DNA of 64,000 nt from Microvelia longipes (GCA_018340805.1 JACMZG010001914.1:46378953-46442952); one strand, 5' to 3'; positions 24,336 to 36,095 are shown, counted from the stretch's first letter. The notes: generated by a model not told the origin, from the sequence alone. Numbers and translations are program-made.

Positions 24336-24936
24336 CTAAATCTATTTCAATCGCAATCTCGATTGAAGAAATTATTTCTTCTACGTCTGATGAAACCAAA
24401 CCTTAGATTAAACCATTAACAATATTTACCAAGAATAAATTGACTTGATCATCCGCAGTGTGTAATAAACCAAGGCGCTGAAGATGATAAATATAACTAC
24501 AGAGTCAGATTCTATTGTCAAAACAGTTCCATTATGTAGAGTAACTTATCTTTTTAGTTTTTCACCCAGAAGAACGGAATCCTTTCCTTTGTTCTCTGGT
24601 TTTTCTATCTTTTTCCGACCATCGGTAAAACATTTTTTTTGGAAATCTCGTGTCTTTTGGACAGTTTTTCGACGAGTATAGATGTGTTTAGAAGAACTTA
24701 TGAAACTGTTTCGAACACGTGTTTAGCGGAATTCATTTGATCTTGAGGTTTCAGCGACTTTTCCAAAAGGATCTTTATTTATGTTTCCACTTATAAAGTT
24801 TTTCGGAAAACATCTCTCTCATTTATTAGTAAAATCATTACTTTCGCCGTTGAAAGTTACTAAATTCATGAACTTACTAAATTACTTAAGAAGATATTTT
24901 GGATAACTGTTACAGTTAAAACTTAAAAAAATTTTT
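24336..24936. other. Gap-adjacent stretch, possible exon edge
   Basis: Immediately right of the gap, both strands are open for about 22 codons (plus: ISIAISIEEIISSTSDETKP then stop; minus: LVSSDVEEIISSIEIAIEID). Either could be part of an exon cut by the gap, but the direction cannot be decided. The plus frame 24484-24681 has no recognised domain. Confidence 0.25.
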
Positions 24937-25446
24937 CAAAACAAGATAATTTTATGAGGTAGTGGATCAGATAATGAAACACAAAGGTTTAAATTTCGGC
25001 CGTAAATTAGGCCTTCTTCAAAAGTAGGTTTTATTCCAAACTGAATCAGGCGATAAACAACAAAAAAAGAAACATAGTTATATTAATCTAACAATTAGCT
25101 AGCTGTGTTATACCATCGGAGAACGACACCACTTCAAACAAAGAATGTCTAGTTGAAATAAAAATAAATAGGGGCGGCTAACATGTTACCAAAATTTTTA
25201 GAAAAAAAAGAAAAAAAAGAACATTATATAAATATTATTAAAAAAAAAATAAAGCAAAAAATAACACGCAAAATAGACAAATTTTGAAACATATTAAATT
25301 TAAATATTATAATGTTTAATTTTAATGTGTAAAACAGAAGTAAAACTACTTCTGAAGAAGGCCTAATTTACGGCCAAAAGCTCAAAAAAGCTTTGTGTTT
25401 TTATACCTATATCTGACCATTACCTCATAAAATTATCTTGTTTAAA
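24937..25446. mobile_element. Inverted-repeat element, about 100-bp arms
   Basis: The left arm 24937-25035 carries ACAAGATAATTTTATGAGGT and GGCCGTAAATTAGGCCTTCT. Both recur inverted at 25341-25446. The arms differ by small indels and substitutions, and the interior is A-rich without coding capacity. Confidence 0.8.
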
Positions 25447-25905
25447 TAGTTTGGTCAATAATTTTATATTAGTTTTATCTTAAAAATTGCATCAATCCGT
25501 TTCTGCTAAGCACCTTGTTACTCTTTTTCTTGGAGGTTTTACTGCTTAGAGCTTTATTTATTACTAGAGCTTTAACTTAATAAAAATCATGTGATATTAC
25601 TTTTAGTCTTGACTCCCACTCACTTAAACAAAATCAAGTTGTATCCAGGCCAAGTTCTACTTAATCATTCAAAACTTTAATTAGAAGCTTCTTGTGGTTT
25701 TTCCAAGATGAGCTTAATTAAGCTTATTTATACATTTTACCTGAAACCGCATTATTAATTTCAGTATAGCATTTCAATCATTATAAGAATTTCGGTATGA
25801 ATATTACGCACTTTGTAAATCCAGTATTTATATATGAATTGACATGTCATTTTTAGATGGAGCCAAGCGAGACTGAAAATTAACCAAGGCACCGCAAGAT
25901 GTTAG
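25447..25905. other. Non-coding stretch
   Basis: AT-rich, nothing recognised. Confidence 0.45.
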
Positions 25906-26640
25906 AAATTTTAAAAGGTCATTCAATTCGAGGTAAACAAACCAAACGCATTCGGAGGTTATAACCTGACGTTTTTATGAATGACGTGTGACGTCATTGC
26001 AGGAATCGTTATAAGGCGCGTCGAAATACCACGGCCTTCTAGAACATTGGATCACCAACAAACTTTTTTTATAACTTTTTTTCAACATTTTCAGTAATTA
26101 GCCGGATTTGTGATAAATGAAGCCTATTTCCGTAATCTGCACGCTCTTTTGGTTAATCTCAAAGAGTATTTATTCACTCAACGATTTATTTTTAATCTAA
26201 CTTGGTACATACATAACTACTGTTAGACGTCAATGTTAACAAATATTACATGTCAAAATAACACAAATCAGGTAGATAACATTGACGTCTAACAGTAGTT
26301 ATGTATGTACCAGTTTAGATTAAAAATAAATCGTTGAGTGAATGTAAATACTCTTTGAGATTACCAAAAGAGCGTGCAGATTACGGAAATAGGCTTCATT
26401 TATCACAAATCCGGCTAATTACTGAAAATGTTGAAAAAAAAGTTATAAAAAAAGTTTGTTGGTGATCCAATGTTCTAGAAGGCCGTGGATATTCGACCGC
26501 GCCTTATAGGTAGTCAACATAGAAAATTTACTATTTATTCCTGCAATGACGTCAATTTCGGACTGTAGCCTAACATGTTAAAATTTTGATTTAATTCACA
26601 AAAACCCTCCAATCGAATCACCTTATATAAATTATATCAG
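25906..26640. mobile_element. Older foldback element hosting a nested MITE
   Basis: GACGTCATTGCAGGAAT at 25990-26006 recurs inverted and exact at 26537-26553, outside the younger palindrome. Weaker matches continue outward (AAGGTNATTCNATT near 25915 against its inverse near 26610-26625). This suggests a diverged outer element into which the MITE inserted. Confidence 0.5.
26014..26504. mobile_element. Palindromic TA-MITE, copy 1
   Basis: Almost the whole 491 bp is one inverted repeat, about 235 bp per arm. It begins AGGCGCG and ends CGCGCCT, flanked by TA on both sides (26012-26013 and 26505-26506), as in Tc1/mariner-type insertion. Shared blocks with copy 2 include CACGGCCTTCTAGAA, TTAGCCGGATTTGTGATAAA and ACTACTGTTAGACGTCAAT next to the centre. 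It has no ORF and is presumably moved in trans. Confidence 0.92.
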
Positions 26641-27297
26641 CTTGAGGCTTCCCGCACACTATTTTTCAAATGTTCAAATGTTTTTTTTTAAAAGTGATTT
26701 ATACAACAAAAGATGGAAGAATGGTTTACAGCTGAAGCAGGGATAGGTTACAAAGGAAACAACAACAAGGAATCTTCAATAAAGGGGATGACGCAATAAG
26801 GAACTTTTCTGACCCATGGAAGTGTATATGATATATAAGAAATAGGAGCAAACTTACCTTTCTCTTGGTTATAATGAGAAAAAGGCGCCAAACGCAGGTT
26901 ATGTAGCAAGGTTGTCGAGTTTGTTTCTAAACTTTCTTCTGCTTTCTCGTGATTGTTACATTTGTGGTGCTTGTTAAGTCATTTGTGCTTATTTAATTTT
27001 AAATTTTGGAGTATACTTTGCACTTCAGTGAGTGATAATTTAAGCGTGTTTTGTATAAACCTTCTCAAGCTATAAACAATGGGAAACTATTTAAGGGGTA
27101 AGTTTGCCTTTAAATTTAAGAACTGCGCTGTTATAAGCATTGTAAGCATGCGCAGTTTGTACCTAGCATGAGCAGTTGGTTTTTGACGTGTGGTTTCGTG
27201 CTGAATTCTCTCTATTTTTGGTTCTCGATGGGGTCACTTTTTTATATGGCAAATCGACTTTAGCGTCATCCCTTTATTCAAGAACCTTGGGTTACAC
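26641..27297. other. Non-coding stretch
   Basis: Contains an isolated TACAGCTGAAGCAGGGATAG-type relative of the following 21-bp unit near 26728-26752. No gene. Confidence 0.45.
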
Positions 27298-27655
27298 AGA
27301 AACAGGGATAGGTTACAAAGAAATAGATAGTCATAAAGAAACACAAAAAAGAAACAGGGATAGGTTACAAAGAAACAGGGATAGGTTACAAAGAAACAGG
27401 GATAGGTTACAAAGAAACAGGGATAGGTTACAAAGAAACAGGGATAGATTACAAAGAAACGGGACAAAGAAACAGGATAGGTTACAAAAGAAACAGGATA
27501 GGTTACAAGGAAAATAGGGATAGGTTACAAAGAAACAGGGATAGGTTACAAAGAAACAGGGATAGGTTACAAAGAAACAGGATAGGTTACAAAGAACAGG
27601 GATAGGTTAAAAGAAATAGGGATAGATTTCAAAGAAACAGGGATAGATTACAAAG
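27298..27655. repeat. 21-bp minisatellite
   Basis: About 16 copies with core AAAGAAACAGGGATAGGTTA. The unit is a multiple of three, which yields an RLQRNRD heptapeptide frame on plus and an FFVTYPC frame on minus; both are artefacts. Confidence 0.96.
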
Positions 27656-29524
27656 AAAAAGTTTGGTACTATCCCCAATTTAACCAATATTTAACCAATG
27701 TAAACAATAATCTGACTCTTGTCTGCCTGTCTGCTGCTACTTAAACTACCGAGGGAGGGAAATGGTGTTTACTGTACCAGTTAACGAGACCTAAATAAAG
27801 GAATAGATAAAATATGTATATGTATATTGAGAAAGTGAATATCCTTACATATCAAATGAAAGAAAGAAAGAAAAATAAAATACAACAAAGAGGATATAAT
27901 GCAATGAGATACAAATTGTAGGTAAAAACGATAGGTAATAAAAATGTAATATCCGGTTATGCGAGGTAAGAAGAGTCGTAAAAAATTGAATAGACAAATT
28001 GATTGAACGAAATTCTGTAAGAATTGAATACAGGCGAGAATTTCATTGCGGGTTGAAAATAAATAATAAAAGGATTAAATAAACAATTTAAATAAAAAGT
28101 ATTTAATTTTAGTCGTAAAATGTGATAAAATTGAATGAAAAAATGATAGTAGCTTAGTAAAAGCTTTTGTATAAAAATTTATGAATTAAATGAAAAAATA
28201 TGAAGGACAGCAATAAAAGTTTTCTTACAGAGCATTTTTGAGACCAATCTAACTTAGTAAAAATATTCAATCTTATCTAATTTATGTTGATCTTTGAATA
28301 TTTATCTCATAATATTTTATTCTATCTAACCTATAACATAAAGCATTAAGTTCTAACTTGATTCAAAGTAAATGGTGTGATATAACCTTACTTAATCTAT
28401 TACTTAACCTAATCTTGTGTGATCTAACTTTATTTTATCTAACTTAGAACCTAACATTGTATGATCTAAATTTATATTATCTAACAAACTTACCTGTTCA
28501 GATCTAAGTATTATTTATCTGTATCTTATGACTTAACCTGGTGGGATCGAACACTTTAGCTTTTCTGTATACAATCTAGAATCTTGTATGATCTATTTTT
28601 TTGCTTTTGTAAAAACTTAAATTTTGCTAAAATTTTTATAAAAAATGTTGGTAATTTTTTTTTGCTATTGGTTTAATAAATTACAGCTCAAAAAAAAGTA
28701 CAATAAATTTTGGAATACAGCATTTTGTAACAGTAAAAGCTACCTCTTTCCGGAGGCAAAGCCTGAGTTGTGAGAGGAAGTCTTTTTAAGATATTTAAAA
28801 AGCTTTGACAAATATTCTGTGCTAAGTGTGAAGCTGATATAGATAAACATATTTATGATCATAACATAAATAGTTAAGTAAATAAAAATTTAAAAAATAT
28901 GAGATTAGATTGTAATGCAAAAATTAATTAGTAATGTTTAGAATAATTGATAAACCTTTTATTGTAAACTATGAAGATAAAAGCTTGATTGTAAAAAAAT
29001 AAAAATAAAAAAATTAAAAAATAATATCAATAAAATAATTTTTTTATTGATATTTTTTTTATTATCAATAACAAATAATTTGATTGATAATGATAGGTTT
29101 ATAGGAAAAGGTAAACTATTGAAATAAAGAAAGGGAGAATAAAAATCTATGAGTATCTTTTTAATCTGTGTTTAAATATTTTTAATTGTTAAAAATATAT
29201 TTTTATATATTCTTAATATTTTTATTTTTTACTTTATCTAACTTGCAACCAACAAAATTACCATTAATATCAAACTAATAGATAAGAATACCCGTTTAAT
29301 TCCCAGAAATCACCCATCTATGTACTGACCTCGCTGGATACTGTTTAACATTAATAATACGACAACAATCGTAGACATACTCGCCGTATTTGTTACATAA
29401 AGAGATAAATTTGCACTTATTTTCAAGACACGTGAATCATTTTTTTTTTAAATTATACTTATCATTTAATCTAAAAAAAAAATTGAATCAATACTCATAT
29501 TAAAATGAAATTTCCCATATTTGT
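27656..29524. other. AT-rich non-coding stretch
   Basis: No gene. Around 28270-28560 there are loosely repeated TCTAACTTA and GTATGATCTAA motifs, perhaps a very old minisatellite. A short inverted AT-rich repeat lies near 29020-29060. Confidence 0.45.
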
Positions 29525-29990
29525 TGACCTGATTAAGGGTCAACAATATGATTAAGACCTGATTAAGGTTCAACAATATGATTAAGACCTGATTAAGGTC
29601 AACAATATGATTAAGACCTGATTAAGTTCAACAATATGATTAGACCTGATTAAGGTTCAACAATGATAAGACCTTTAAGAACAATATGATTAAGACCTGA
29701 TTAAGGTCAACAATATGATTAAGACCTGATTAAGGGTCAACAATATGATTAAGACCTGATTAAGGGTCAACAATATGATTAAGACCTGATTAAGGGTCAA
29801 CAATATGATTAAGACCTGATTAAGGTCAACAATATGATTAAGACCTAATTAAGGGTCAACAATATGATTAAGACTGATTAAGGTTCAACAATATGATTAA
29901 GACCTGATTAAGGGTCAACAACATGATTAAGACCTGATTTATGATTAGACCTGATTAAGTTCAACAATATGATTAAGACATTAAGGGTCT
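29525..29990. repeat. 30-bp minisatellite
   Basis: About 15 copies with core GACCTGATTAAGGGTCAACA; lengths vary mostly by loss of one G in the GGG run or by short deletions. Confidence 0.96.
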
Positions 29991-29991
29991 A

Positions 29992-30352
29992 CATGGCTGC
30001 TAAATTTTAAAACGACCCAATAATTTTCCGATTTTCATGAATATTTGAAATTCTTGCTGAGTCATTAGTGACGTAATCGAAAAATATTTCCTTGAAAGCA
30101 AAACTAGACCAGAAGATTAATTATTGTGCAAACATACAACTCTCTTGCCAAGAAGAAAAACTATTAGAGCTGCGATGACTAAACATACACATATGCATAC
30201 TCACATAAGAAGGCGATTCGGTTATAACCACCCAAGAGGTCTCTTAAAACACCAATACGGATAATTCAGTTGAAATCATGGTTTTTGGTTTTTTTGTGCT
30301 TATACAGTACTTTCCCTATACAACCACGTTTAAAACGAGGAAAGGTAAAAAA
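29992..30352 (+). mobile_element. TACCTCGG-family element, tail part
   Basis: Follows the 30-bp array directly. It has CCAATAATTTTCCGATTTT, then AACCACCCAAGAGGTCTCTT, AACACCAATACGGATAATTC and the terminal ACGAGGAAAGGTAAAA, in the same order as the tails of the copies at 38683 and 44285. The head is missing, apparently replaced by the array. Confidence 0.65.
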
Positions 30353-30704
30353 AATAAATAGCAGTAAATATAACACTTGTCAAAATTAAACGGATTATGA
30401 GTAAATGGAATCGTGCAAAGAAAATTAAAGTTGAAATATATAAATCGTAAATATTACAAAAAGAAGTAGTTAAATAGTACGTTTTTATTAAGTAATTTTA
30501 ATTGAAGGTTATAATGTCTTGGTCGTCCTCGACCCTACGACTTGTAAACGGCTGAGTCTAGGTGTGGCTGCAGAACTTGGCGTTTTTCTGTGTCGAGATG
30601 AAATAAAATAGTTAAGTTGTGTCAACTCACTAACATTAAGAGCTTAGGAAGGTCTACATTTGTTAAGAACTAACGTAAAACACTTACAGGCACTTGAATC
30701 AATT
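30353..30704. other. Non-coding stretch
   Basis: AT-rich, no ORF or repeat recognised. Confidence 0.4.
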
Positions 30705-31185
30705 TAAACTTGTATTTTATTATATTTTTTTACGTATTTTATTACTAGTTTTTTCGTATTATGTTTTAACGTACTTTATAAGTAGATTTTTTCGTATTTT
30801 TTAGTAGATTTATTCCTATTATCTTTTAACGTACTTTATTAGTAGATATTTTAATTTAACGTACTTAATTAGCAGATTTTTTCGAATTATTTTTAATATA
30901 CTGTATTAGTAGATTTATTCCTATTATCTTTTAACGTACTTTATTAGTAGATTTATTCGTATTATTTAATATGTACTGTATTTGTAGATTTATTCGTATT
31001 ATTTTTTAATGTAATTTATTAGTAGATTTATTCGTATTATTTTTAATGTAATTTATTAGTAGATTTATCGTATTATCTTTTAACGTACTTTATTAGTAGA
31101 TTTATTCGTATTATTTAATATGTACTGTATTTGTAGATTTATTCGTATTATTTTTAATGTACTGTATTAGTAGATTTATTATTAT
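30705..31185. repeat. 38-bp minisatellite, left segment
   Basis: Units with core TTTATTAGTAGATTTATTCG followed by TATTATCTTTTAACGTAC. The same array resumes at 32138 after the SINE insertion. Confidence 0.95.
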
Positions 31186-31186
31186 T

Positions 31187-32137
31187 TTTTTTTTTTTTTT
31201 TTTTTTTACGCTTTAACCCGTAGGGTCATTTAGCGTTTTCCCCTCACTCAAATCTCACTCAACATTAGCCCCTGAGTTTGTGCACATCCAATCATCTAGG
31301 AAGCACCCCTCCGTACATGGTAGCACATATAACCAGTTCACAGTGTGTCTAGTTCATCCAGCCCAACCAGACTCTATCCAAACTCACTGCTCTGGCTAGT
31401 GTCTGCGACTAGTTCACCGTGTGCCTAGTTCATCTAGACCAGCTAGACTCTGGCTAGGCTCACCGCTCTGGCTAGCGCCGACTACTAGTTCACTGTGTGC
31501 TTGTTTCATCTAGTCTTACTAGCTCCTCTGATCACATTAGTCTCACTTGACCTCGTCTTTCCAGTCTCACCAATCTCATCAGTTCCACTAGCATCACCAG
31601 ACTCTAAGCTAGGCTCACCGCTCTGGCCAGTTCAGCGCCACCCGACAAAGAACCCAGCACCCAGATGTCAGCGTGCACAAACTCATTCTATAGCCCTGAC
31701 CTGAAAGTCAAAGCTCCGCAGTGCAATTAGGAGACGTCTGTCTTCAAGAACCGAGCACTTTGTTCCTAGTCACTTACGTTACTCGTGTCGCCGCCATCAC
31801 TTTCACTGACTAAGTTTTCGGACATACAAAGGCTCAGTATATCTTTCCGACCTTCATCTCCCCCAGCCCGCAGAACATTAACTTTTCGTGAGCTGGAGAC
31901 AACGGAAACGTGGATCCAGACTTGTCTCAGATGAAACTAGATCCAACCCCGCATTTGCGTATTAGTAGCCAAGGAAACCACGTAAAACCTTGGCTGGGTT
32001 GGCCGGCCTTGAATTCAAGACCTCCCGAGGTACGGTACAAGGGATAACCTCATATTAAGGTCCTCCCCGGCTGGATTTGAACCCTCGACCTCCAGGTCGA
32101 AAGGCGAGCGCTCTACCACTGAGCTACCGGACTCGGT
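31187..32137 (-). mobile_element. Long tRNA-headed retroposon inserted in a minisatellite
   Basis: On the minus strand the element starts with a tRNA-like head (A-box TAGCTCAGTGGTAGAGC at 32110-32126; B-box GGTTCAAATCC at 32073-32083) with a decayed anticodon arm. It ends in a poly(A) seen as T(17+) at about 31185-31207. At about 950 bp it is long for a SINE. Part of the length is an internal CTAGTTCA/CTCTGGCTAG repeat zone at 31320-31640. It splits one 38-bp array in two. The plus frame at 31495-31704 is an artefact of that zone. Confidence 0.8.
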
Positions 32138-32520
32138 TTATTCGGTTATTTATTACATTATTTTTTAATGTAATTTATTAGTAGATTTATTCGTATTATC
32201 ATTTAACGTACTTTATTAGTATTATCTCTAACGTACTTTATTAGCAGATTTATTTGTATTATCTTTTATCGTACTTTATTATTAAATTTATTCGTATTAT
32301 CTTTTATCGTACTTTATTAGTAGGTTTATTCGTATTATATTTTAACGTACTTTATTAGTAGATTTATTAGTATTATCTCTCAACGTACTTTATTATTAGA
32401 TTTTATTCGAATTATCATTTATCGATCTTTATTATTATTATCTTTTAACGTACTTTATTAGTATATTTATTCGTATTTCTTTTAACGTACTTTATTAGCA
32501 GATTTATTCGTATTATCTTT
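32138..32520. repeat. 38-bp minisatellite, right segment
   Basis: Continuation of the array at 30705 with the same unit, several copies shortened. Confidence 0.95.
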
Positions 32521-33169
32521 CATTCCTTGGGATGATTATTATTTTTTTTTATGATATTATCATGCTATATGATGTCCATAAATGAATAAAAGTTTGGAAT
32601 AATCATTCTTATGAGCCATACTTATTTAAATCTTTCTATCTTTACATTAGGTTACTAGTTAACGAAAAGATTATAAGTTAAAGATAATTCTTTACTTAGA
32701 CGTGTGTACGAAGCGTGGCATCATCGCCTTAAGACGTAGGATCGGTCTTAAGGACTCAGGATCGATGCCCTGGTCCTTTTACCTGAGTAAGGTCAAAATT
32801 AGTTTTTTTTAGGGTGTCAGGTGTACTTGATATACCCACCTGTGGCTATTAAACCTGAAATGTTGTATAGGCTACCTTTTTATTATTGCCTAGTCATGGT
32901 TATTCTTTTGTACTTCTTAAAAAAAAAGGCTTATAAAAAAAAAAAGGTTAAGTACTTGATTTAAATTAATAACTTAGTCTTATAAGCCAGCTTTACTATT
33001 GTGCTAGTTTTTGATGGGATTTGTTATTCTAATAATATGTTTTCATTTTCTTGTCTTTGTACCTCATTTTACCGAATTCATTGTGTAATCACTTAAATTA
33101 ATCGTTACGTATGCTATTTAATTAATTATTTATGTTGTAAATGAAGTAGGAAATACATTTTGGAGACAT
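32521..33169. other. Non-coding stretch with SINE-like fragment
   Basis: At about 32700-32790 GACTCAGGATCGATGCCCTGG resembles a B-box region and is followed by a GC-richer tract. It may be a third, decayed SINE family. Otherwise nothing recognised. Confidence 0.4.
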
Positions 33170-33616
33170 CAATCCATACAAACTAAAGTCAAGTTAGTAA
33201 TTCAATAAATCCCAACCAAATTATTTGTCGAGCAATGAAACGAAGCAAGACTTAACTGAAACAAACGTTTTAACAACTGCTGAACCTTTTACAATTCACT
33301 TGAACTCCACTCCAATCCACTCGTACAATCCTTATCATCTCGCCACATCCCTGATAAACCACCCAGAAGACTCAGAAGGCGCTGGCCTAGAGACCTCCTT
33401 GGCGCGCAATAAAATATAGAAATGCCCTCTGTCAACAGACAGTGGGCACCTGGTAAAGGGAAGAAAAAAAAAATCCTGCCAAGGAGTTCTACCAATGGGT
33501 AGCCTCTCCGTCAAGACAAACAAGCCACAACAACCCTATCATCTCTGTTACTTATAGCATCTATGTATGCGATAGAATGCAGTGTAACTAAAAAATAAAT
33601 TAAAAAAAAAAAAAAA
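33170..33616 (+). mobile_element. Possible poly(A)-ended retroposon 3' end
   Basis: A GC-richer block ends with AATAAA and a run of 15 A at about 33590-33616, as a retroposed transcript would. It has an open frame at 33225-33419 (64 codons, starts MSSNETKQDL) and shadows on the minus strand. No domain is recognised, and the 5' end is unclear. Confidence 0.4.
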
Positions 33617-33654
33617 CAATTGCTGAATTTGAAAAAGAAAAATATATTTTCATA

Positions 33655-33900
33655 TACTTTCCCTCATTTATACCGTAGATATGAAGAAAAGCATTGCGTT
33701 CGCACTGAAAATGTAATACTGAGAATTCATGTGAATTCGTAGGTGATTTTGAGACCTCTTGAGTGGTTTTTACCAAATTGTGTGTGTGTGTGTGTGTATG
33801 TGATCATTGTAACTCCCAGCGTGTTTTTACTGGAAGCTTAAAAAATCAATCTTTACGCTTCTAGTTGTGCTATACACAATTTTTTATGACGTCATCAACT
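33655..33900 (-). mobile_element. TACCTCGG-family tail, reversed
   Basis: ACTTTCCCTCATTTATACCG at 33658 is the inverse of the family's terminal hairpin. It is followed by the inverse of the CACTCAAGAGG region and a (TG)n tract that corresponds to the (CA)n of other copies. Confidence 0.7.
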
Positions 33901-34389
33901 GTCAATAATTACAAAATGCTTGCTTGATCTTCTAGTTTATGCTTTATTGCTTGAACAGTAGCATTACTGGTATTTATTCAAGTTGTTCTGTATTTTTAAA
34001 GGAAATTCGCTGATAAATGATTCATAGCAAATTTTACCGTATGCAATTTTATTATGTATCTGTTCTGTTTACTGATCTTTACAAGCGAGAAGGGATGACT
34101 TGAGAATATTATCAATATGTAGATAGATATGTAGAAATGTAGATATTTCTTAATTGAATTTCTTGCAAGTTTTGTTTACACTGTTTACAACATATTTAGT
34201 GGTTATACTTTTCTTTCATCACAACCCTGTAAGACATAACCTTCTCTTAAATTAATTAAAATGGGTGCTAGAGCTCCATAAAAAAGATTTCCTAGTAAAG
34301 CTTTTGGTTCCTTCTTGCGACATTCCCATTTTGCTAAATAAAAGCAGTGTTATTTTTTTGAATAGATTAGAAATATCCATCCATCTATG
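33901..34389. other. Non-coding stretch
   Basis: Nothing recognised. Confidence 0.4.
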
Positions 34390-35015
34390 AATTAGAAATA
34401 TTTCGCTTGAGATCTTCTTTCAGATAATTGCTGTGGCTCGAGGCGACAGTAGTTCGCTTGAGATCTTCTTTCAGATAACTGCTGTGGCTGGAGGCGACAG
34501 TAGTTCGCTTGAGATTTCCTTTCAGATGATTGCTGTGGCTCCAGGCGACAATAGTTCGCTTGAGATCTTCTTTCAGATGACTACTGTGGCTGGAGGCGAC
34601 AGTAGTTCGCTTAAGATCTTCTTTCAGATGATTGCTGTGGCTCAAGACGACAGTAGTTCGCTTGAGATTTCCTTTCAGATGATTGCTGTGGCTCGAGGCG
34701 ACAGTAGTTCGCTTGAGATCTTCTTTCAGATGATTGCTGTGGCTCAAGACGACAGTAGTTCGCTTGAGATTTCCTTTCAGATGATTGCTGTGGCTCCAGG
34801 CGACAATAGTTCGCTTGAGATCTTCTTTCAGATGACTACTGTGGCTCGAGGCGACAGTAGTTCGCTTGAGATCTTCTTTTCTGATGACTGCTGTGGCTGG
34901 AGGTGACAATAGTTCGCTTGAGATCTTCTTCAGATGATTGCTGTGGCTCCAGGCGACAATAGTTCGCGTGAGATCTTCTTTAGAGATGACTGCTGTGGCT
35001 GGAGGCGACAAAAAA
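34390..35015. repeat. 51-bp minisatellite, open on both strands
   Basis: About 12 copies, cores GCTTGAGATCTTCTTTCAGA and TGGCTCGAGGCGACAGTAGT. The 51-bp unit equals 17 codons and lacks stops in at least one frame of each strand, so a 220-codon minus frame and a 157-codon plus frame coexist. Variation includes synonymous and non-synonymous sites alike, and one indel breaks the plus frame. I take it as non-coding, but coding on the minus strand is not excluded. Confidence 0.9.
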
Positions 35016-35399
35016 ACTTGACCTTGGAATTTATATTTTCCTTCCAAACCGGCTCAGCATCTCCTACAACTTGATTCTTTTCCATTTAATTAATATTCGT
35101 ATAATATTTTTAAAGAAATAACTTGATACAAAAATATTCCTAAAACGAAAAGATAAAAGTTTATAAAAACACATTTTGTAGTTTTTTTTTAAATTTAGAA
35201 AAAATACTAAATTAATACAGAATTTAAAATAAAGGATTAAAAGAAACTAAGAATGGATTTGAAATTAAGAGAAATGACCTGTCTGTCTGGTCAATTAAGT
35301 TTCGGTCAATAAATATTCCTATAATTTATTCTAAAATTAAAAAAAAAAATATATTTACGGTAATCCAATATAAAAGTAATTTTAATTACTTTCATTCAA
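35016..35399. other. AT-rich non-coding stretch
   Basis: No gene or clear repeat. Confidence 0.4.
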
Positions 35400-36095
35400 A
35401 ATATTACTGACTCATTAAGATATTCATTATTTCTCTAATTTTTTGAACTTTAAATGAAAGTGCTGATTCAACTTCTAGAACTTATTAATTAAACTTTTTA
35501 TCAATTTTTAATCGAAAACATAACTCAATTACTAAAAATTTAATTATTGCATTATTTATATTTACTTTAATTTTAAAAAAATAACTGACTCATTATAAGT
35601 TATTCATTATTACACTATTTTGATTTACTTTAATTTGAAAATATTACGAACTCATAATGTAATGATATACGCTACTTTTATTTAAAAAAAAAATGACTGA
35701 CTCATTATAGAGAATTAATTATTGCACTGCTTTAAAGTTACATAAATTACATAAACGTTATTACTCTGAGTAAATATAATTTGAAAACATTGCTGACTCA
35801 TTATATGGAATTAATTATTGCACTGCTTTAAAGTTACATAAATTACATAAACGTTATTACTCTGAGTAAATATAATTTGAAAACATTGCTGACTCATTAT
35901 ATGGAATTAATTATTGCATGCTTTAAAGTTACATAAATTACATAAACGTTATTACTCTGAGTTAATATAATTTGAAAACATTGCTGACTCATTATATGGA
36001 ATTAATTATTGCACTGCTTTAAAGTTACATAAATTACATAAACGTTATTACTCTGAGTAAAATAATTTGAAAACATTGCTGACTCATTATATGAA
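35400..36095. repeat. About 96-bp tandem repeat with a decay gradient
   Basis: Four nearly identical units at 35699-36090, with cores AATTAATTATTGCACTGCTT and ACATAAACGTTATTACTCTG. They are preceded by shorter, diverged copies of the GACTCATTA...TTCATTATT part from about 35400. Confidence 0.92.

Noticed and set aside
27176..27517. RLQRNRD heptad repeat protein
   Set aside because: Translation of a 21-bp minisatellite; indels in later units destroy the frame and no gene context exists.
32062..32135. A functional tRNA gene
   Set aside because: A- and B-boxes are good, but the anticodon stem does not pair and the tRNA part continues into a long body with a poly(A); it is a retroposon head.
33289..33523. 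Minus-strand frames in the GC-richer block
   Set aside because: The block ends with AATAAA and poly(A) on the plus strand, so a plus-strand retroposon is the simpler reading.
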